Source of the DNA: Astrocystis sublimbata
Taxonomy: Eukaryota > Ascomycota > Sordariomycetes > Xylariales > Xylariaceae
Direction of reading: 5' to 3'
DNA: 64,000 nt
NCBI GenBank assembly: GCA_022453515.1
Contig: JAJNNY010000004.1
Span: forward strand, 1,116,001-1,180,000
Shown: positions 10,180 through 21,227 of the stretch, piece after piece
Layout: each line of letters begins with the position of its first letter
Position numbering within the stretch: the stretch's first letter is position 1
Notes under the pieces: generated by a model
What the model saw: only the letters and a program-made list of their open reading frames with translations
Databases searched by the model: none
Told to the model about the DNA's origin: nothing
Program-made: the position numbers and the translations under genes

Positions 10180-10438
10180 AGCGGATATCCAGCGTCTGAA
10201 GGATCAGCTGGAGGCTATCCAAAGCACCAAGAACCAAAGTACCAAGAACCCAGGACAGGTCCAACCCGCATGGGAAACACTTGAGGCTTTCCAGCCCGCT
10301 CCATCACCAATGTCTATAACCAAATCTACAATGTCGACGGCAGGATCTGGCAGATCTACGCCAGCGCCCCGTGAATTGACACCCAGCGGATTGAAAAATT
10401 GGTACAGCCTCCCGAGAGGGTATATATTCCTTGTTTAG
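9965..10438 (+). pseudogene. Coiled-coil coding fragment without start
   Basis: A plus-strand frame open from 9965 and ending at the TAG at 10436-10438. It has no usable ATG at its left end. From about 10046 it encodes an amphipathic Lys/Glu/Gln-rich helix (AKRETDTAKKQLQNTQREL, then FKTSLTADIQRLKDQLEAI). A Ser/Thr/Pro-rich tail follows. The composition is that of a real protein. It overlaps minus-strand fragments on both sides, so I read it as a piece inverted relative to its neighbours or an exon of a broken gene. No family recognised. Confidence 0.4.
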
Positions 10439-10630
10439 CGTATCGGTAGCTTTTTCGAGGTACTTAAGTCCAAGATCGAACCAGGTCTTATATGAGATGC
10501 GCTTAAAGAACTTCGGCGGTTCGGTTTTGCGTGTAGCTGTTCCCGATAAACGTGTGCTTTGAGCCTTAATAATATGTTCGTAGAAAGGCAGTGGTGCTTT
10601 GAACGACTCTTTGATCGTAGTTGCAGGCAT
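10304..10630 (-). pseudogene. N-terminal fragment of an unknown protein
   Basis: Minus-strand frame with an ATG at 10630. About the first 75 codons look coding (FYEHIIKAQSTRLSG, KTWFDLGLKYLEKATDTLNK). The frame then degrades near 10400, where it meets the antisense coiled-coil fragment. It begins only 66 bp from the end of the 647-bp inverted-repeat element. It may be the 5' part of the same gene as the 9.77-10.03 kb fragment. Family unknown. Confidence 0.35.
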
Positions 10631-10696
10631 TGTTACGGGTGTGAAAGCTCATGGACAATACTATTGTTGTTCCGTAACAGATAGGGAAGAGAAGTA

Positions 10697-11343
10697 CCCG
10701 CCGGGACTCCATACTTACGTCAGCCGGCTAAAGCAGTAGGGTCCTAACCCTTTAGCCGGGGTCTATGAATCGATTTACGGCTATTGAATCCATTCAAAAT
10801 CTGGGTACTTCTCGTTACTAGTGTTCTGTACCAAAATGGAGGTAGCTCTTGTGCACTACATATTCTGTTTCAATAGTTAGTTTCAGATCCTTTAACGTAA
10901 CTCTTGCTTACGACTATTCCCCACCTATTTTGTATACGATAGTGTCAATATAGAGAATAGCTACTTTACCAAGCCGACTGTGCTTCGAAAAAGTGGTTGA
11001 AAAGCGTCAAGCAGGTGTAGTGGCAATAGAAGTAGTGATAGCTTCAATCCTAAGGTAGGCGCAGTTGCCAAGGTACGTGCAGGTACAGGTACAGTTGCCT
11101 AATTCGGGGCTTAGGCAGTAGTAGTAATTCTGTTTAATTCCATAAGCTGTATAGCTTAGCAAAAGCTTAAACTACTAAATTGGCTTAAATATAGCTACTT
11201 CCATTTCTAGTATAAATACTAGCAAAAACTAGGTACCATATTTTGAATAGATTCAACAGCCGTAAATCGATTCATAGACCCCGGCTAAAGGGTTAGGACC
11301 CTACTGCTTTAGCCGGCTGACGTAAGTATGGAGTCCCGGCGGG
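10697..11343. mobile_element. 647-bp MITE-like element with ~104-bp terminal inverted repeats
   Basis: The left end CCCGCCGGGACTCC... and the right end ...GGAGTCCCGGCGGG are inverted copies. The first 86 bp of each arm are identical, and 104 bp align with two mismatches. The element is flanked by TA on both sides (10695-10696 and 11344-11345), consistent with the TA target duplication of Tc1/mariner-type transposons. Inside each arm, CCGGCTAAAG and CTTTAGCCGG form a further hairpin. The ~440-bp interior is AT-rich and has no transposase frame, so it would be a non-autonomous element moved in trans. The near-perfect arms suggest recent activity or little RIP. Confidence 0.85.
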
Positions 11344-11620
11344 TAGGCGACGTGGGGCGAAAAGTAGATGAGACGGTCTTCAGTACCTACCTCCAGATCG
11401 CCAATAAGAATAAGTCCCTGTTCTTAGGCAATTTAGAAAAATTGATGAAACAAACGGCAGCCTACCTAGGTATGTAACTCACAACAGAACTCGCTATGCT
11501 AGGTTATTCAATTGGGACTATTTACTCTTGATTCGTTTCTTGATCGATCCGTAAAAGAGCGCGAGAGAGAGAGTTGATTGCAGCCGGCGGTGGGAACTAT
11601 TGTGAGATGTGCATCCTTAG

Positions 11621-11813
11621 ATTCGAGGACGAGTCATAGTATGTAGGTATACAACTTTACTTGGCTTTCTCGCAGAGGCCTACCAGCAGACCCCTGCAAG
11701 GTGGTAAGAAAAATATATGATCCCTTTTCCCGGTGGGCTAAGCCAGGTTAGATAGGATAGACTTTACATCCTTCTAGTAATTACCTAGTGTTTTGCTTAA
11801 TCACGTAATAACG
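11621..11813 (-). repeat. Repeat blocks A' and B', right copies
   Basis: 11621-11693 is the inverted copy of block A (9551-9620). 11698-11813 is the inverted copy of block B (9647-9744). An extra small duplication of the atcaggtaataaa end occurs near 11856. The flanks up to 12549 hold no gene; 11896-11985 is GC-rich (ggcggggcacccggtcctag). Confidence 0.75.
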
Positions 11814-12549
11814 ATCGTATAACCTAAAACCTGCGTTGGGATAAGTTCTATATAATCAGGTAATAAACACGGGCAGTAGACATTCGAGAGTCGCGTCTAG
11901 GCGGGGCACCCGGTCCTAGACCGCGCCGGCCCCTCATTTGGGCGTGTTTCCAGACCGGAGCGGGTTTCGGATCCCCGCGCCAATGAGCACCCTCAATTGA
12001 ACCATCGGCCTGGCAATCCGATGCTCATACCTTCTCATTTATAAGGAAAACACTCTCCTTTGCCAGGGTTCCCTGTTTTCCGAAGATCTCTTACGTATGC
12101 ATGCTTCCTTGCACTTGCTCTTTACCAAACCTCTTTGATGGTCGCCAGTTGACGGAATAATTGCGCAGAATAAGGTAACCTCCTCCTTCTGCCGTGCCAC
12201 GTCCCAGGCAACGAGACAACTTGGAACCTTGTGCCACATACCGGAAAGATTAACCATCACAAGTCAATAAACCCACTGCCCCGGGGTATCAACTTTCCAC
12301 ACTTGTGCTCGTCTTAATTACACATCTTGGCGGCACCAATTCATGTCTCATATCAATCATCAGCTTCGTTGTCACCATCAGTACGACGCCACCTGACTCA
12401 ACGGCATCTCAACTCGCAACTCGCTATTGATACTACATCATTTCAGCAGCTGCGCCCGTTCAACAGCACGTCTTACGCCTTGTTAGAGGCCGCAATACAC
12501 ACAAACACTTAACAGACACCGCACGTTCCTTGATCAACAGAAACCAACC

Positions 12550-13572
12550 ATGGGCGGAACACCCTTCATCACGCTCCTCGAGCCCTGCAGCCTGAACGGG
12601 TACAACGCCTCGCTGCCGCACGACCAGCAGCCGCAGCACATCCCGGGCCCCTTCAAGGACGCCATGGAGGTGCGCGAGCGCGTGTTCGTGCATGAGCAGA
12701 AGATCCCGCTGGAGTACGAGTGCGACGAGGACGACGCCCGCTCGTACCACTGGGTCATGTACGCCTCCGTGAACACGACGGTTGAGCCCGAGGAGCGCGA
12801 CCCTGCCACCGACAAGGTGATCCGCCCCCGCCGCTCCGTCACCCAGACCGTGCCTATCGGCACCCTGCGCGCCGTGCCTTTCCCGCACCCCCCGCATCCG
12901 CCTAACGGGTCGAGATGGGTCGGTGGCGTGTTGCAGGCTTCGGAGGCGGGAGACAGCCAGGACGGAGGGGCGCAGAACAGCAATGGCAAAGCGAAGGAAA
13001 ACGACGCAGCATCTAATGGCAATAGCAATGGGAACGGAACCAGCAACGCAACCCGCACAGGAGGACGTCCCCGCGGCTTCAGCCTAGCCGACGAGCGGCG
13101 CCTCTCCGAACCCATGCCTTTCGGCGTCGACCGACAGACGTCATTCCACAACGGAAAGGAGTCCTACATCAAGATCGGGCGCGTCGCCGTGGTCCCCGAG
13201 TACCGCGGGCTGGGCATCGCGGACCAGCTCTGGGCCGCCGCGCGCGCGTGGCTGGAGAAGCACCCGCGCCAGTTCAACCCGAGCGTCAGCCACCTGGGCA
13301 TGGACGTCATGAAGCTGGATAACATCCGCGACGTCCCCGAGTGGCGCGGCCTCGTGTGCGTGCACTCCCAGGAGCCCGTGGCTAAGGTCTACCGACGCTG
13401 GGGTTTCAGCATCGACGAGGGCATGGGCAAGTGGTTCGAGGAAGGCATCCCGCACGTGGGCATGTGGGCGCGGCTTAAGTGCGACCCGCCACATTCCATC
13501 GTCGACGTGACGCAGCGTATCGTCGGATCGAATATCGGGGCAACTTTTGCATCCAACTCGGGATTCGACTAG
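12550..13572 (+). CDS. GNAT-family N-acetyltransferase
   Basis: Intronless, 340 residues, with a good start context (accATGG) at 12550. Motif A of the GNAT fold is VVPEYRGLGIADQLW (residues ~216-230), with the RGLGIA acetyl-CoA pyrophosphate loop. The N-terminal half (VRERVFVHEQKIP, residues ~41-53) is the substrate-binding beta region seen in many acetyltransferases. A poorly conserved Asn/Gly/Ser-rich insert (residues ~130-180) separates the halves. A C-terminal VYRRWGF element is the usual motif B. By family it transfers acetyl from acetyl-CoA to an amine; the acceptor is unknown. Codon use is strongly GC-biased compared with the repeat island just upstream. Confidence 0.85.
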   Translation: MGGTPFITLLEPCSLNGYNASLPHDQQPQHIPGPFKDAMEVRERVFVHEQKIPLEYECDEDDARSYHWVMYASVNTTVEPEERDPATDKVIRPRRSVTQTVPIGTLRAVPFPHPPHPPNGSRWVGGVLQASEAGDSQDGGAQNSNGKAKENDAASNGNSNGNGTSNATRTGGRPRGFSLADERRLSEPMPFGVDRQTSFHNGKESYIKIGRVAVVPEYRGLGIADQLWAAARAWLEKHPRQFNPSVSHLGMDVMKLDNIRDVPEWRGLVCVHSQEPVAKVYRRWGFSIDEGMGKWFEEGIPHVGMWARLKCDPPHSIVDVTQRIVGSNIGATFASNSGFD

Positions 13573-14231
13573 GAATCATCGTTCTCTTCAGAGTCACCTT
13601 GATGTTGCTGCTTTACCATCATGGTTCCATGCGCAACTGCAGAAGGACTTGCTTTACAGGAATTTGCAAGCAAAAGGTATACAATACAGGTCACGACCAA
13701 CTAGAGGAATAGACTGGGCTGTCATTAGATAGGTCCTAGATAGCTTCGCGTACTTCGCAAGAATAAAGCCCAAGCTCAACTGATTCATGCTCCTTTTCAT
13801 CATCACTCCAAGCCCGCTTGTAGTAGCTTGATATATACATGTACAAGTCACTGTGTAGAAGTAGTTTCGGCTCGTCATGCATTGGTTATGATGATATTTG
13901 TTCGTGATTTGATTTTGATTGTCATCATTCGGATGATCTTCATCAGGACTCATCCGGAGCTATCGTATTCCCTGACTCGGCACTCTTGTTTCACGGCCGC
14001 ATTTTTCAGCAGGGCGTGCCCGATGCTCGTGGTGTGTTCGTAACTTTAGTTCATTTTTGCCCACCTAGGCGAAAGCTGGAATGCCCTATATGACTATCAT
14101 GGACTATTCATGCCATGGTAATGGTACCACATCCCGCCTCAGCCAGAACGCACAAATGCACAATGTAAAATGCCCAGATCGTCCACGCCGAAGAAAACCC
14201 AGAAAGAGATCGCCATCCTCTGCAAAGCCCT
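13573..14231. other. Convergent intergenic region
   Basis: 3' flanks of the GNAT gene (plus) and RPS5 (minus). I see nothing beyond the expected AT-rich 3' UTR sequence. Confidence 0.5.
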
Positions 14232-15165
14232 TTATCGGTTGGACTTGGCGACACGCTCCAACTCATCCTTCTTCTTGATGGCGTACGAGTTGCTGCTTCC
14301 CTTGGCAGCGTTGATGAGCTCTTCAGCCAGGCATTCGGCAATCGACTTGACGTTGCGGAAGGCGGCCTCGCGGGCACCGGTGGTCAGGAGGGAGATGGCC
14401 TGGTTGACACGGCGCAGGGGCGAGACATCGACAGCCTGTCGTCGGACGGTACCGGCGGAACCGATACGTGTGCTGTCTTCGCGGGGACCGCAGTTGACGA
14501 TGGCGTCAACGGCAATCTGGATGGGGTTCTGGTCGGTCATGAGGTGGATCTGCCACACATACATTAACATCCGCCACAGTTTTCAAGTCATCGGAAAGTC
14601 GGGCGCCCTTACGATCTCGAAAGCGTGGGCGACGATGCGGACGGCCATCAGCTTCTTGCCGTTGTTGCGGCCGTGCATCATGAGCGAGTTGGTCAGACGC
14701 TCGATGATGGGGCAGTTGGCCTTGCGGAATCGCTTGGCGGCATATCGGCCAGCGGAGTGAGGTACGTAGACGGGGGATCGGATCTGGATGTAGTCGCTGC
14801 AGTGGTTCCTCCGTTAGCCTCTGTATTCCTCCCATCGTGCGGTTCATCCATTGCGGTGCTGGTGTTTTTTGCATTCGGCGCGAGATATGCGTGGGCGATG
14901 GATATTCGTCGATATCGGGCGAAGCGACTCGGTGGCAGACGAATGGGCGACTTACGTTAATGAGATGTCACGGATCTCGACATCCTCGTAGCTCCCTGTG
15001 GCCAGTCAGTTGGGGTTGCTCGGGGAGTAAGTGAGCGAGGCTCAATCAGATGCGACGTGACATACATCGGTTGAACAGCTTGATGCTGCCCACCTCGGAG
15101 GTGACATCCTTGGGAAGGACCTGGTAGGAGCTGGACTCGACCTCAATCTCTCCGTTGTCAGACAT
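14232..15165 (-). CDS. RPS5: 40S ribosomal protein S5 (uS7)
   Basis: Four exons on the minus strand: 15165-15066, 14995-14956, 14796-14613 and 14549-14232, totalling 213 residues. All three introns are GT-AG (gtatgt, gtaagt, gtaagg donors). The reconstructed protein has the uS7 core: [49 protein letters not shown], and the C-terminal [20 protein letters not shown] followed by [14 protein letters not shown]. It is a structural 40S protein near the mRNA exit/E site. Exon 2 is only 40 bp. Length fits the family. The N-terminal extension is acidic, as in other fungi. Confidence 0.96.
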
Positions 15166-16856
15166 GTTGGGCGGTGGTTCTGGCTGGCGATTACAACAGA
15201 TTGAAGTGAAGTGGTGGGGAGCTGTCGCGATATGGAAGGGCCAATTTGCAGAACTGAAGTTTTGGCCGGCGTCACTTCGGCTGGGCGAGGGCGTAAATTC
15301 GAAATGCAAGCGAGGGGGGACCAGTCGTGTGTGCTAGGGCTGCCGATTGCTGCTGATAAGATGCCAGCTGCTGGCGGACCTGCATGACCAAAGTACCTGC
15401 GTACCTCCACATACCTGAGACATTTCAGGCACCATGACCGTGCTAGGAAGCCACCTACAGATGAAACGAAGGCAAACACAGTGTGCGATAAATGCATGTT
15501 AGAATCACTACCTCTGAGCTATGAACTTACTTTTACAGGCACGTATTGTGTCATTTCTTGTGTTTGGAGAGGAAAAAGTCATCTTGATTCACATTAAGTG
15601 TCCGGGTCCGAGGTGCTACACAAAATAGATGAGATACTTCTAACCAGATTCTTCCCTAGTTTATACCCCCCATAGAAAGTAATACATAATACTTATTCTT
15701 TTATTATTACCTAGTTATATAGTATGGTTTATTAGTTATACAATAGTTATTCCATGATTAAAGGAATATTCATTATACTATATGCCGACATCTACCTCTA
15801 CTCAACTACACCTACGAGTATACGGGACACTTAATCTTACCCCCACATGCCAGGTTGTTATAGGGGAAACGAACACGTTAGGTAGAATGAGAACTGTTCT
15901 TTCTTGTTGTTAATCTTCTCCAAAAGTTCAAGTTCGTCTCTTGAACACACAACTAACGATGAAGCTCAGTCAAACCTGTCCACATGTTTCTCAAACTTTC
16001 ATCCATGTAAGAGGACGTTGTCGCCAATTTGAGAGGAACTACTACTTATTAATGCCAAACTTGCTTGGGTATCAAATTTCAAAAGATCATTGCTTTCTTG
16101 CTCCAGTCAACTACCCCCCCAGTTACTTTTCGTTACTATGACGATTCAATGATAACTTGACAAGCATTGTTTGCAGTATTAACACTATTGAATGCTCCCG
16201 TTATCAACCTTGCTCACTCAGATATGCTCTAATATGGACACTCCCCATTTTTGCAAGCCATGCAACATCGTCACATGTCAACTTTAGCTTCGCGATATTT
16301 CAGTTGTGAATCTGATAATTCCAAGTACAAGACAGATTAAAAAAGACTGAGGAACCTTCCAACAGTCAGCAATACTAATCTTAAACTATTGACGCCATCA
16401 AACTTTAGACACATTCATCCTCGCCAGATGACCCGAAACTCGCAGTTCCCTAGTCACTAAGCAGGAGAGTAGCAACGAGCTCAGCCAATCAGGACATCCC
16501 CAATTGACTATTTCGGACAATCGCTCTAGGCGCTAAACCCCATGCAACAGCTGACGGCCAGCGGAAGCTCCCCCTTCCGCTTTAAGCTTGTTCATGTAGG
16601 TAGGCGCAACCAGGGAATCTTCAAGGGAGATCAGATAGGCATGGACCTACATCATGCCACATATACACCATCCAACTGCTTGAGACTTCACCTAGTCAAG
16701 TCGTGTTCGACGACTTGTTTATAATCCCACTTGTTTACATTGTACATCAGAAGCAACATACCTCGCGCAAACCCATGACTACGAGATCTCCATAATCTCA
16801 TTCGGACCCTCCCCATCAATAAATCCCCACGCTCATTTCCCAAATCCCAAACCACC
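15166..16856. other. Divergent intergenic region RPS5 / MAPR gene
   Basis: 1.7 kb without a recognised gene. 15711-15785 is the second copy of the AT-rich repeat seen at the left window edge. The DNA from 15540 to 16480 is clearly AT-richer than its surroundings and probably contains decayed repeat material. The last 300 bp before 16857 would hold the promoter of the next gene. Confidence 0.5.
15711..15785. repeat. AT-rich dispersed repeat, second copy
   Basis: Shares acctagttata, ttattagttatacaatagtt and ttaaaggaa blocks with bases 1-80, with a ~15-bp gap. Differences are mostly transitions. Element type unknown. Confidence 0.5.
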
Positions 16857-17811
16857 ATGCCGACAACCCGCAGCAGCGGCGTGCGCCAACGCAAGGCCGC
16901 AGCCGCCGCCGCAGAAGATCGATCCCCCAAAGTCGAAGAGGTCGACACGGACGAGGCGGAGGAGATTGAGCGCGAGCGCGAGGAGGTCGAGGCTGAGCGG
17001 CTGCAGCGGAAGAACCGGTCGCCGGAGCAGAAGGTCGAAGAGGACGACGATGACTACAGCCCGTGGGTCGACGTCCTGCGCGTCATCTCGTTCCTCATCT
17101 TCGCGAGCTGCGCCCTGAGCTATCTGATCTCGAGCGGCGAGACGTTCACCTGGGGCATGAAGCATCCGCCTAAGTATTTACAGAAGGATTGGTGGGCGAG
17201 TAAATTTGTAAGTTTTTTTTTTCATCCTTTTTATCTTTTCTGGCTGGGTCAAAGTAGTTGGATTGGTTTAGATGAGATTGCTAATTGACATGCTTTACAA
17301 CGAACAGCGCGGACCCATCTACCTAACCCTAGACGAGCTCGCGACCTTCGACGGCACAGACGAGACGAAGCCGCTCTACCTCGCCATCAACGGCACCATC
17401 TACGACGTGTCCTCTAACCGACGGACATACGGACCGGATGGCTCGTACCGCTACTTCAGCGGCGTGGACGCGGCGCGCAGCTACGTGACGGGGTGTTTCG
17501 CCGAGGACCGCACCGCCGACATCCGCGGCGTCGAGGAGATGTACCTGCCCATCGATGACCCAGAGGTCGACGCGCACTGGAGCGCCGAGGAACTGGCGCA
17601 GCTGAAGGAGAAGGAGCTTGCGGACGCGCGCAAGAGGGTCCACGAGGGCCTGCTGCACTGGGTCAAGTTCTTCGAGAACAGCCCCAAGTACCCCAAGGTC
17701 GGATATGTCAAGAGAGAGAAGAATTGGCTCGAGAATGAGCCCAGGAAGGAGCTATGTAAGGCGGCCAAGAGGGGCAAGGCGAAGAGAAAGATACCCAAGG
17801 ATGAGGCATAG
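16857..17811 (+). CDS. Membrane-anchored cytochrome b5-like haem protein (MAPR/Dap1-like)
   Basis: Exons 16857-17207 and 17308-17811 give 284 residues; the 100-bp intron (gtaagt..gaacag) falls between codons. The N-terminal 75 residues are charged, with an acidic/basic coiled-coil-like stretch. A single membrane segment follows (VLRVISFLIFASCALSYLIS, residues ~78-97). The C-terminal domain begins LTLDELATFDGTDE and contains PLYLAINGTIYDVSSNR and GPDGSYRYFSGVDAARSY, the hallmark of membrane-associated progesterone-receptor/Dap1 proteins. By family these bind haem through Tyr residues and support cytochrome P450s in sterol synthesis. Here the domain would face the cytosol from the ER, by analogy. 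It ends in a Lys-rich tail. Confidence 0.88.
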
Positions 17812-18238
17812 TCTAGTTGTTCTAAGGACGGCATTACTCCCCGCTGTTCTACTTTACTTGTAAAGCTGCATGTTGCTAAACTTGATAGTCAATTGAGCGG
17901 CTGAGATATTCCAAGATGCCGGTGTCTTCACAGGTGCTCAGCCTCTGATAGGCGAATATGCGCTCTAAGGAAGCCAAAAATGGGGACCACGAGAAAGAAA
18001 ATTTTAATTCACATCTGAGAAGTCACCAAAGGAGAGTCCATATGTTGAGAGAACATCAAAAAGTTTACGTCAATGGGTATATTACGTATAAAAAATGACA
18101 GCGAAGGCATTAAGGTAAGCATGGCCTCGTTCGCATGATGTCTAATACAAAGATCCAACAACCACAAACAAAACAAATTTTCGCCGCCACAATTCAACAA
18201 CAAATCCAGCTTTCCTCGCACTCTTCTTCTTACGGCGC
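17812..18238. other. Convergent 3' flanks
   Basis: 427 bp between the MAPR gene and the cupredoxin gene. Nothing else seen. Confidence 0.5.
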
Positions 18239-18959
18239 TTAGAACAGGGCAACGGCAGCGACGATGCTGAGGAGACCGGCCCAGGCGGAGGTGGAGACCG
18301 CGGAACCAGCAGCCTGCTCGGGCGCACCGGTGCCGGTGGCCGAGGGGCTGTCGGAGCCGGTGGGGCTGGGGATGGAAGAGCTGGTGCCGCCGGAGATACC
18401 GGTGGGGCTGGCACCAATCTTCATGGGGTCAAGGTTCTCAGGGGCCTTGGCGGAGATCTCCTTGAAGGCATCAAAGGATCTTGAGGAGTTGGCGGAGGTG
18501 CTATAAGTGGGTACCAGTCAGTCTTTATGTTCTTGTCGTGTGATTATCATCTTCAGAATAAACTTACTTCTCGTTCACAACCATAACCATACCGGCCTGG
18601 CAGTGCTTGCCCTGGGAGCAGTAGAGCCACAGGGGCTTGTCGCTCTTGACCTCCATGGTGTAGATGGGGATGTCTCCGGAGGAGGCGCTGGCGGCGACGT
18701 CCATGTAGCCGGAGAACATACCCTTCTGGGTCTTGTCGAACTTCTGGATGGGGACACAGGGGTTGTCGAAGTTGGACTGGACAACACTGTGCTTGCCAGC
18801 GAGGAACTGGAACTGGATCATGTCGCCAACCTCGGCCTTCATGTTTTCGGGGTAGAACTTGAGAGCATTGTCCTGGTTGGAGACGGACACGACGTGCACC
18901 TTCTGGGCGGAGGCGACAGCCAGGAGGGTGGTGGCAACGGCGGTGGTAGAGAACTGCAT
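18239..18959 (-). CDS. GPI-anchored extracellular cupredoxin
   Basis: Two exons, 18959-18568 and 18500-18239, give 217 residues; the intron is 67 bp (gtaagt..ttatag). Residues 1-18 are a signal peptide. The plastocyanin-like domain (residues ~20-130) shows the type I copper ligands: His in AGKHSVV, then Cys, His and Met in YCSQGKHCQAGM. The second exon adds a Ser/Thr/Gly/Pro-rich stalk and a hydrophobic end (WAGLLSIVAAVALF) after small residues, as expected of a GPI signal. Related fungal proteins are cell-surface serine-rich cupredoxins of largely unknown function. A TATA-like tatata run at ~19174-19179 lies about 220 bp upstream of the start. Confidence 0.88.
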
Positions 18960-21227
18960 TTTGATTTTTGGATATTTGTCGAAAAGGATCGAATTTGTTT
19001 GGTTTCAAGTTGAGTGAGTGATTGTGTGGATAAAGCGACTCGCGCTGTGGTAGGACTAGCCTTACGAAGATTAAGATGTGGAAAGAAGGGAAAGTAAGAT
19101 ACCCAAAAGACGGACTTGGCAAGTTGTGTGTGGAAGTGAGGAAAAAAACTTGCTCAAAACATGGAGACACCTCGAGTATATAAAGCCAGCGGGAGTCCAG
19201 AGGTCGGACGAGGGAAGATTGCCATCTGATGTGCTGTGCCCATGCTGTTTCGCGTATGAGCTACGTCCAGGATGCCGGTTTCCTCTCTCGCCTGGCCTGT
19301 CCGCCCGTTCAGGTGCGTGAAACACGTTTCGACCCTTCGCGATGGCCTTTGCACCAGGGCGAGGCCAGGGAAACGCCCCGCTTCTCCTGCGATCTGACAG
19401 GATTCCCATGATCATACTTATTCGGGATGTTTTCCCATCCGAAATGACAGTTGATGATTGGAGTTGCCGGTATCCTTTTCGATGGCCGAACACGCCTCGC
19501 AATCCTCATCTCGGCAGGCAGTAGCCGAATCTCACTGCGCACTGAACCAATGATCCAGGACCAGTGACAACTCACAAGTTCGGTGAGCGCTTCTCTCAAG
19601 CGCTTGCTTGGCTTGGAAGGGACCAGTTGTTCTGCCACTTGCTTACTTGTCCGGCTCATATCTACACACATACTGACCCTAAGGTTCTTCGTCCAGTTAC
19701 AGAAACCTAGTCCATGCTATGCAAGATGGCTCTAGGCAAGTCTTGCATTTTTCCCTTCCACGATGCATCTTGCATTTGGACTTCATTGCCTTCCTAAAGT
19801 GAATAAGCCCGAGATTCGCGTAGGTACGTTGTCGATGCTATTGCAAGGTACCCCATACGCAAAGATCAGAAGCGACTCTCATGTCTGAGTGAGAGTCGGG
19901 ACTGGCTGAATTGATGTCGAAGCGCTTGGGTTAGCTTAGGGCAGAATTAGGGGAGCCGGCAAGGGGTTTGTGCGGGGGTGGGTGCCTCCCGGGGCACGGA
20001 AGTGCTTCAAGCTAGGCGGCAAATGGACCCTGTTGCGACGCCTACAAAACCCGGCCGGTTTCAGCCCCCTGCCCAGAATAGGCCTTGGCTCAGGGGTAAT
20101 GCTGGCCTCCTCTATCAAATTGGAATCTAGCCGAACCAAACAGCAGCCATTTGATCTCAAGCCATGTTCTAATATCGTCTTCAGCTTGATGTGAGGCGGC
20201 TCTCGGGTCGCATTCCTGGCGCAAGACTCTGGACTCTTCCAGAGCTGGACTGCAAAGCGCTGCGCAGCCTCTGCATTGCAACCCAAGGTCATGCAAAGGA
20301 ATCCGAACTTTCTGATTGATTCCTTCTGTGTTACTGTCAGGCATGCAGCATCTGTATGCTGTGTGTAATCGTGGAAACAAATGTTTCATGCAGGATACGG
20401 CTGGTGGCGCATTCTATTCGTCCTAATCTAGGCTTGTTTCCTCGCGGCTTGGTCGTCCGTGTCAAGGCGCCTAGAACAACTGGTATTGTTTCAAGTCGAT
20501 CACGACGAACCTTGGGGGAGATCGAGCCTCCTCAGGACACTCTACTTCATCACCTCGTAGATCAACGGACCAATTGCCCCATTGCCTTCGTATTGCTGCC
20601 CTTACACATGTAGGTGTGGCGATCCTAAGTCCGAAAACACGATGCCTCCAAAAGTATGCTAGACTGTCTCGACTTGTCATGCTGAGGTCCTGATATTCAT
20701 CGACTCGACCGAGTCTATTATCCCCAGATGACGGAGAGGGCGGACTAGCGGACATTTGCAATTACGACTAATATGCACCAGTATGCGCATCAGTCAGAGG
20801 GTCAACTATGCATCTGAGTAATATGGCGTTATCCCGCCACTAATTCACGTCGCATACCTAGGTAGTCGGGTGTCAACCTTGGCGGTTAGCACAATTTGAT
20901 GCCTAGCCGTGTCGTCGATCAGATCTGCCCGTCTCGTAGTGAAATTGCTCCAGTCGGATCTAGAGATCGGATCGGGCAATCTGCAGCACGGCCCAACTAG
21001 TAACCCCATGCGGCTATCTTTTTCCTGGGGAACAGTCGAGTTGGTACTCTGATAGCTTCTGCGCGATATATGACGTTGCGCAGAAAGGTCTGTGAAACAG
21101 TATCACGGAAAGCATACAGGCATAGTTCCGTAGCCCTGTTGCAAAAGTCGTGTGAGCCCGTAAGCTCGTAAACTATCGTAGTCTTATAAGCGAAGAGTGA
21201 TCTCTCCTCGTCTTGTCTCGTGTCGTC
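18960..21227. other. Intergenic, no gene recognised
   Basis: 2.3 kb. 18960-19180 is the cupredoxin leader/promoter. Open frames of 60-140 codons occur on both strands (for example 19502-19071 and 20292-19936) but none resembles a protein family and none forms a convincing exon chain. No repeats stand out. Confidence 0.4.

Noticed and set aside
18507..19013. 168-codon plus-strand frame opposite the cupredoxin gene
   Set aside because: Leu/Val/Gly/Asp-rich shadow; it spans the minus-strand intron and start without signals of its own.
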